Shown here one piece after another: positions 60,055-64,000 of a DNA stretch of 64,000 nucleotides; position 1 is the stretch's first letter, and the number at the start of each line of letters is the position of its first letter. Made by a program: the position numbers and the translations under genes. The DNA is taken from the NCBI GenBank assembly GCA_001800315.1, contig MGVE01000003.1, positions 5,318-69,317 of the forward strand, in the 5' to 3' direction. The notes beneath the pieces were generated by a model. That model was not told the DNA's origin and ran no database searches. It saw nothing but the letters and a program-made list of their open reading frames with translations. Source of the DNA: Elusimicrobia bacterium RIFOXYA2_FULL_47_53 (GTDB lineage Bacteria; Elusimicrobiota; Endomicrobiia; Endomicrobiales; XYA2-FULL-47-53).

Positions 60055-62114
60055 CGGCAAAGAAAAATATAGCAAAGAGTTTAATATTGTCCGGCCTGTT
60101 GGTTTTCGCGGGTTATCCTGTTTTTGCCGCCGGCACAGGCACGAAGGCTGCTGATTTTCTTAAGGTCAGCGCGGGCGCGCGCCCCGAAGGGCTTGGCGAG
60201 GCCTTTGTGGCCGTGGCCGATGAAACCAGCGGAATGTTCTATAACCCCGCCGGGCCGGCATACATCATTTCCCCGGAAATTCAGGCAACTCACGGGCTCT
60301 GGCTCGGAGACATGACATACAGTTACGCCGGTTATACCATGCCGACGGTTAAGGGAGCTTTTGTTTTTGCGGGGCAGTATTTTTCAGCGCCCGGAACGCC
60401 GAAGATTGTTAACGGAGTAAAATACAGCGATTTTCAGTATTACGACGCTCTCGCCGCTTTGGGATATTCATTCAAGATGAGCGAAGGCTCATCCCTGGGA
60501 ATTAACCTTAAAAATATTTCCAGCCAGATAGATACCAGCCAGGAATCGGCGCTGACCGGCGATTTAGGCTTATTGTTCCGCACGCCGCAGGAAGGATTTT
60601 CTTTCGGAATAGCGGGAAGCAATCTTTTCGGGCAGATGGGGGGCGACAACCTTCCCATGACGGCGCGCGCCGGTATGGCTTTCAAGGCCAGCCTGCCTGA
60701 ACATTACTCGGATATTCTGTTTTCAGTGGAAGGCGGGCAGACCAGCGGCGAGCCGGCATATCTTACAGCGGGTCTTGAGCACTGGGGCGCGAAGACCCTT
60801 GGACTGCGCGTGGGATATAAATATTTTCTTGACGACAGGCTTAACAAAAATATGTACACGCTCCCGCCGGTGCGAGGGGGAATAAGTTTAAGAATAGGAA
60901 GCATGGCCGTAGACTACGCTTATCAACCTTTTGCCGCGCTCGGCGAGACGCACCGCCTTTCCATCACCTGGAGATTATTCGGGTGGGGAGTGCAGTGGAT
61001 AAAAGTCGGTGCGAAAATAAAGGCCGAACCGGCCATTTTCTCTCCCAATAGTGACGGTTCCAGGGACAGCGTGTTTTTTGTTCCGCAATCCGTTGATATA
61101 AAAGATATCAAGACCTGGCAGCTCAGCATTCTGGACTCCAACCGCAGCCTTATACGCGCGTATTCCGGCAAGGATGTTCTTCCCAAGATAATAACCTGGG
61201 AGGGCCAGATGGATGGCGGCAAGCAGGCGTCGGAAGGGAAATATTATTATTTCTTCGGCGCCGAAGGTGACGGCAGAAAACGCGCCCGTTCCGTGACCGG
61301 TGAAATAGTCATAGACCTCACCGCGCCCGACGCGTCCATAACACTGTCAAATCCGGTGCTTGCCCTTGCTCCCGACGGACTCGTAAACCCCGTCACATTC
61401 TACGCGGTGGTCGGAGATTCATATACCGTGGAGCAGTGGCAGCTGAGTATTATTAATGACAAGGGAAGGGCTATAAAGGTGTTCAAGTCAACCTATTCCT
61501 GGAATTCGGAGATACCCTGGGACGGCGTGGACGACTATTACGGCGCCGTGGTGCCCAACGGAGACTATGATGTGAAACTTTCTGTATGGGATATGGCCGG
61601 AAATAAAACAGTGAAGTTTGAAAAAATAAAGGTTTATACCGCTCCGAAGGTTGAAATAAAGGAAGTGGTCAAAGAGGTTCAGGTTAAAGAGGAAAGCAGA
61701 GGCTTGGTGGTAAATCTCGCGAGCCAGGTATTATTTGATGTTGGTAAATCCGTGCTTAAGCCGGCAGCCTCAAAAGCAATGGAAGAAGTGGTAAAACTTT
61801 TAAAGAGCTATCCCGAGAACGATGTTATGATTGAAGGGTTTACTGATTCCACGGGCAGCCGGAGCAAAAATATTGACCTTTCCAGCGCGCGGGCCTGGGC
61901 CATATACAGCCATATTGTAAAAAGCGGCGTCGCTCCCGCGAGGCTCAAAGTCAAAGGTTACGGCCCTGATAAACCCGTTGCCTCAAACAAAACAGCCGCG
62001 GGACGCGCGAAAAACCGCAGAGTTGAGATAATAATACTTAAAAAAGAGCCTGTGCCGGCCCAGCCCGGCACGGAGCAGCAGCCGACCGAAAGCCCTGCTA
62101 TAACAATCCAGTAA
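60051..62114 (+). CDS. PorV/PorQ-like barrel fused to Ig-like repeats and an OmpA domain
   Basis: 687 residues. Signal peptide to about residue 28 (PVFAAG). A PorV/UPF0164-type outer-membrane barrel spans about 30-325 (AADFLKVSAGARPEGLGEAF, VADETSGMFYNPAG). Two FlgD/gliding-type Ig-like repeats follow (about 328-440: FSPNSDGSRDSVFFVPQ; 441-545: AMDNKGRA-like, WDGVDDYYGAVVPNGDYDV). The OmpA C-terminal domain (about 555-665) has VLFDVGKSVLKPAA, IEGFTDSTGS and GRAKNRRVEI, binding peptidoglycan. PorV alone is a shuttle of type IX secretion. This fusion would anchor it to the wall. Confidence 0.85.
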   Translation: MTAKKNIAKSLILSGLLVFAGYPVFAAGTGTKAADFLKVSAGARPEGLGEAFVAVADETSGMFYNPAGPAYIISPEIQATHGLWLGDMTYSYAGYTMPTVKGAFVFAGQYFSAPGTPKIVNGVKYSDFQYYDALAALGYSFKMSEGSSLGINLKNISSQIDTSQESALTGDLGLLFRTPQEGFSFGIAGSNLFGQMGGDNLPMTARAGMAFKASLPEHYSDILFSVEGGQTSGEPAYLTAGLEHWGAKTLGLRVGYKYFLDDRLNKNMYTLPPVRGGISLRIGSMAVDYAYQPFAALGETHRLSITWRLFGWGVQWIKVGAKIKAEPAIFSPNSDGSRDSVFFVPQSVDIKDIKTWQLSILDSNRSLIRAYSGKDVLPKIITWEGQMDGGKQASEGKYYYFFGAEGDGRKRARSVTGEIVIDLTAPDASITLSNPVLALAPDGLVNPVTFYAVVGDSYTVEQWQLSIINDKGRAIKVFKSTYSWNSEIPWDGVDDYYGAVVPNGDYDVKLSVWDMAGNKTVKFEKIKVYTAPKVEIKEVVKEVQVKEESRGLVVNLASQVLFDVGKSVLKPAASKAMEEVVKLLKSYPENDVMIEGFTDSTGSRSKNIDLSSARAWAIYSHIVKSGVAPARLKVKGYGPDKPVASNKTAAGRAKNRRVEIIILKKEPVPAQPGTEQQPTESPAITIQ

Positions 62115-62119
62115 ACCAG

Positions 62120-63025
62120 ATGCTGATTAAACTTTTAAGAATAGCGCTTATCGCTTTTACAATAGTCTGCCTGATGTTTTTAGGAGTAATAGGTATCGCC
62201 GGATTGGTTGTGGGTTCGGAACGCGTGCAGAAATCCATCGCCGTGGGCCTCAGAGGATACTTAAACAGAGAAGTAAGCTTTTCAAAAATTGTATTTAATC
62301 CATTTTCCGGCGCGGCATTCAACGGTTTCAGGATTTCAGAAAATCCGGATTTTCGTTCCGGAGAGTTTTTTAGCGCGCAAGCCGTAAAGTTTTCGTTTGG
62401 CTGGCCTATTTTCAGGGAAGAACGCTCCAGCTTCGGCAGGCTGGAGCTATTGTCCCCGGTGCTGACTCTTAAGAATCTTGAAACAGGCAAGCTTAACGCC
62501 CTGGATTTCGTTTCCTCCGTGAGGCGGGGCAAAAGCTCCATGTCAAAATATTACGGAGCTCCGGCGGCGGTGCTGGCCGACAGTTTTGCTGTTTCAGACG
62601 GGAAGATATATTTTCCGGACGGCATGGTTTTAGAAAACATACAAATCAGCGCCCGGTCCTTTTCCGTTAAGAGAAAGTTTGATTTTAATTTAGACGCTCA
62701 GCTTGTAAGCCCGGGGGATACAATTTTTCTAAATGCGTCGGGAACGGCGGATTTTCCGGGCGGCGCCCTGACCTCTCTTGCCATAAACGCCTTGGCCGGC
62801 GATGAGCCGTTGAGCCTGTCCGGTTCTGTCAGCAGGTCCGATGGGAAAGCTTATTCCTACGATTTCCTTCTCTCCGGCAAAAGAGAAGCGGTAAATAAAA
62901 TATTGGCTATTCTTTCTCCGCGGGCCGCTCTTCCGGAACTTGGCGGACCGGACGATGTCAATGTAAAACTGACAGGCAAACAGGGCTCGTTTAAAGCGTT
63001 TCGCGTAAAAAAAGTGGAAAAATAG
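62120..63025 (+). CDS. AsmA-like protein, short
   Basis: 301 residues. N-terminal transmembrane helix (6-30). The AsmA/DUF748-type N-terminal pattern follows: GYLNREVSFSKIVFNPFSGAAFNGFRIS, FSAQAVKFSFGW, LELLSPVLTLKNLETGKLN (in parts). AsmA-family proteins bridge the inner and outer membranes in phospholipid transport and are usually above 600 residues. Here only the first third is present, ending in a basic tail (FRVKKVEK). It may be a naturally short member or a truncated gene. It starts five bases after the PorV-OmpA gene. Confidence 0.65.
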   Translation: MLIKLLRIALIAFTIVCLMFLGVIGIAGLVVGSERVQKSIAVGLRGYLNREVSFSKIVFNPFSGAAFNGFRISENPDFRSGEFFSAQAVKFSFGWPIFREERSSFGRLELLSPVLTLKNLETGKLNALDFVSSVRRGKSSMSKYYGAPAAVLADSFAVSDGKIYFPDGMVLENIQISARSFSVKRKFDFNLDAQLVSPGDTIFLNASGTADFPGGALTSLAINALAGDEPLSLSGSVSRSDGKAYSYDFLLSGKREAVNKILAILSPRAALPELGGPDDVNVKLTGKQGSFKAFRVKKVEK

Positions 63026-63087
63026 CTATAAAAAATGTAAAATAGTCGCTCATTCGGACAGGCGCGGCTTTTGCGGGCGAACCAAAC

Positions 63088-63429
63088 ATGAAAATTATCT
63101 CAGATGAAATCAGGCTTGAAGAGTTAAAGCAAATTGCTTCCGGGCTTTTTGGTAATATGTTAAAAGCTGTGGTTGATGTAAAGCACGAGTTAATCGCTGT
63201 AGATGCCGAGCTGCATTCAGATCTTGAGGCATTTTTGCTTAAAGAGGGTTCACTTCAGGAAGATGTATGGGGGATAAATATATATCCAGAGTTGCCAGGA
63301 GTGGATTTTGTTGAATTTGATTCCCTGATAAATATTCGCCCGTCTCAAGGCAATAAAATCCGCGGTATTGAAGACGAAAGAATCAAACTAAAAATCCTTG
63401 GCATAGTCAGTAAGCGGATAGTAAAATGA
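63088..63429 (+). CDS. DUF5674 family protein
   Basis: 113 residues matching, from memory, DUF5674: FGNMLKAVVDVKHELIAVDAELHSD, EEGSLQEDVWGINIYPELPG-like (EGSLQEDVWGINIYP), FDSLINIRPSQGNKIRGIED. The function is unknown; I recall members mainly in uncultured lineages. The stop overlaps the start of the next gene by four bases (ATGA), so the pair is translated together. Confidence 0.75.
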   Translation: MKIISDEIRLEELKQIASGLFGNMLKAVVDVKHELIAVDAELHSDLEAFLLKEGSLQEDVWGINIYPELPGVDFVEFDSLINIRPSQGNKIRGIEDERIKLKILGIVSKRIVK

Positions 63430-63758
63430 GTGTTCAGCATAAGGTTCTCTCCGAGGGCGGGTGGGCCGCTATGCCTTTTGTGGAGCAAATGGCCAACATA
63501 GGCAGTGAGGTTGAACGGGCGTTGAGATGGCGAGCGAAAACAAATTTTGAATACTCACGACAGGCCTTTGAGCGCGCTTTGGAATTGATTGATTTTACAA
63601 TGGGCGATTCAAGAAACCTTTCCCGCCTTAAGGAAATAGCCCGTGCCAGGGAAGTTCTGGTGGATTTCTTTTTCGGTGATAACAGGTTTTCCTCAACCCC
63701 TGAGTCGTGGTCAAAATATTTCATGTATTTTGCTTATGCCGCGAGAAAAAATCGTTAG
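63426..63758 (+). CDS. Conserved hypothetical protein paired with DUF5674
   Basis: 110 residues, predicted all-helical: MPFVEQMANIGSEVERALRW, FERALELIDFTMGDSRNLSRLKEI, REVLVDFFFGDN, WSKYFMYFAYAAR. I recall similar proteins beside DUF5674 or nucleotidyltransferase-like genes in MAGs of candidate phyla, which suggests a two-gene module. There is no catalytic motif I can name. The helical bundle recalls HEPN/MNT-type partners, but the R-x4-6-H motif is not evident. Confidence 0.6.
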   Translation: MSVQHKVLSEGGWAAMPFVEQMANIGSEVERALRWRAKTNFEYSRQAFERALELIDFTMGDSRNLSRLKEIARAREVLVDFFFGDNRFSSTPESWSKYFMYFAYAARKNR

Positions 63759-63826
63759 GAAATAGATATTAAGTCGCATTGTATGCGCCGCGACGGAGTT
63801 GGGTGTCGCGAATATACGGAGTGAAT

Positions 63827-63911
63827 GGAGAGGTGCTGGAGCGGTTTAACAGGCACGCCTGGAAAGCGTGTATACCGCAAGGTATCGAGGGTTCGAATCC
63901 CTCCCTCTCCG
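63827..63911 (+). tRNA. tRNA-Ser (anticodon GGA)
   Basis: 85 bases. Acceptor GGAGAGG with CCTCTCC, discriminator G. Anticodon stem CACGC/GCGTG with loop CTGGAAA (GGA at 63861-63863), long variable arm, T-loop region GAGGGTTCGAATCCCTC. CCA is not encoded. A CGCGAC...GTCGCG hairpin (63789-63810) precedes it. Confidence 0.95.
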
Positions 63912-63948
63912 TTTGTTTTTTTTAGGGCATAAGCCCTGAAAAAAACAA
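63912..63948 (+). terminator. Bidirectional terminator after tRNA-Ser(GGA)
   Basis: An A/T-flanked palindrome: TTTTTTTAGGGC-ataa-GCCCTGAAAAAAA. It gives a GC stem with a T-run before and an A-run after, so it reads as a terminator best on the minus strand and as a long A/T-rich hairpin on the plus strand. The last 50 bases of the window hold another CG-rich inverted repeat and no gene. Confidence 0.55.
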
Positions 63949-64000
63949 CAGATAGCAGGGATGAGAACCCCGCGGCGCGAAGCGGCGCAGGGTCGCGACC

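Overview
The window is a dense, mostly plus-strand bacterial chromosome segment with moderate to high GC. It comes from a diderm bacterium. Supporting this are an Mla-type lipid transport set, ADP-heptose genes, an OmpA-family protein, an AsmA-like protein, a PorV-like barrel and a lipoprotein signal. FlgD-like C-terminal sorting domains, PorV-like proteins, a ThiD2-type HMP-P kinase and many dispersed palindromic repeats fit an uncultured lineage such as Elusimicrobiota, Omnitrophota or a relative. That placement is an inference from gene content, not from a tree.

Layout. 1-9.3 kb: end of an outer-membrane protein gene, then rpsF-ssb-rpsR-rplI-dnaB, alr, mlaE-mlaF-mlaD and radA. 9.3-11.7 kb: an AT-rich mosaic bounded by copies of a REP-like repeat. 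It holds a duplicated 3' fragment of radA, a membrane TPR protein and a truncated, exported proteasome-like peptidase. 11.7-17.8 kb: aroC, aroK, a DUF116 gene on the minus strand, a repeat cluster, aroB, aroQ, an M24 peptidase and efp. 17.8-24 kb: accB-accC, gmhA and an hldE C-terminal-type gene (ADP-heptose), thiD2-thiE-thiC and thrB. 24-33.7 kb: lysC, cimA, ilvD, ilvB, ilvN, ilvC (threonine-independent isoleucine/valine synthesis), a PASTA protein and rpe. 33.7-40.8 kb: rpsP-khpA-rimM-like-trmD-rplS, rnhB, yraN, a TolB-like propeller with EF-hand-like loops, a CsgG-domain protein and comM.

40.8-42.9 kb is a second accessory island. It has tandem and dispersed repeats, an orphan fragment, a HEPN-motif protein, a broken XRE regulator and a MITE-like element. 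42.9-50.5 kb: LysM, TPR and SPOR-NlpC/P60 envelope genes, then dprA-topA-xerC, an unrecognised gene and mazG. 50.5-53.7 kb: a lone receiver protein, tRNA-Leu(CAG) followed directly by an inverted-repeat element, smpB, a YHS lipoprotein and a GT-C glycosyltransferase. 53.7-57.1 kb: a 1010-residue secreted glucoamylase-like enzyme with a FlgD-type tail and two tiny cysteine-rich proteins. 57.1-59.3 kb: a promoter, two tRNA-Ser 5' fragments, tRNA-Ser(CGA), a 66-residue protein and a Cache-HAMP receptor without an output domain. 59.3-64 kb: a second FlgD-tail protein, a PorV-Ig-OmpA fusion, an AsmA-like protein, a DUF5674 pair and tRNA-Ser(GGA).

The core genes form long operons with one- to four-base stop/start overlaps. 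Several monocistronic or first genes seem to lack a Shine-Dalgarno sequence and have a -10 element 6-12 bases before the ATG, which suggests leaderless transcripts. I found no CRISPR array, no intact transposase and no recognisable defence island. The least explained parts are the repeat-bounded mosaic at 9.46-11.67 kb, the HEPN/XRE island, the tRNA-Ser-derived fragments, and the PorV-OmpA protein with its FlgD-tail neighbours.
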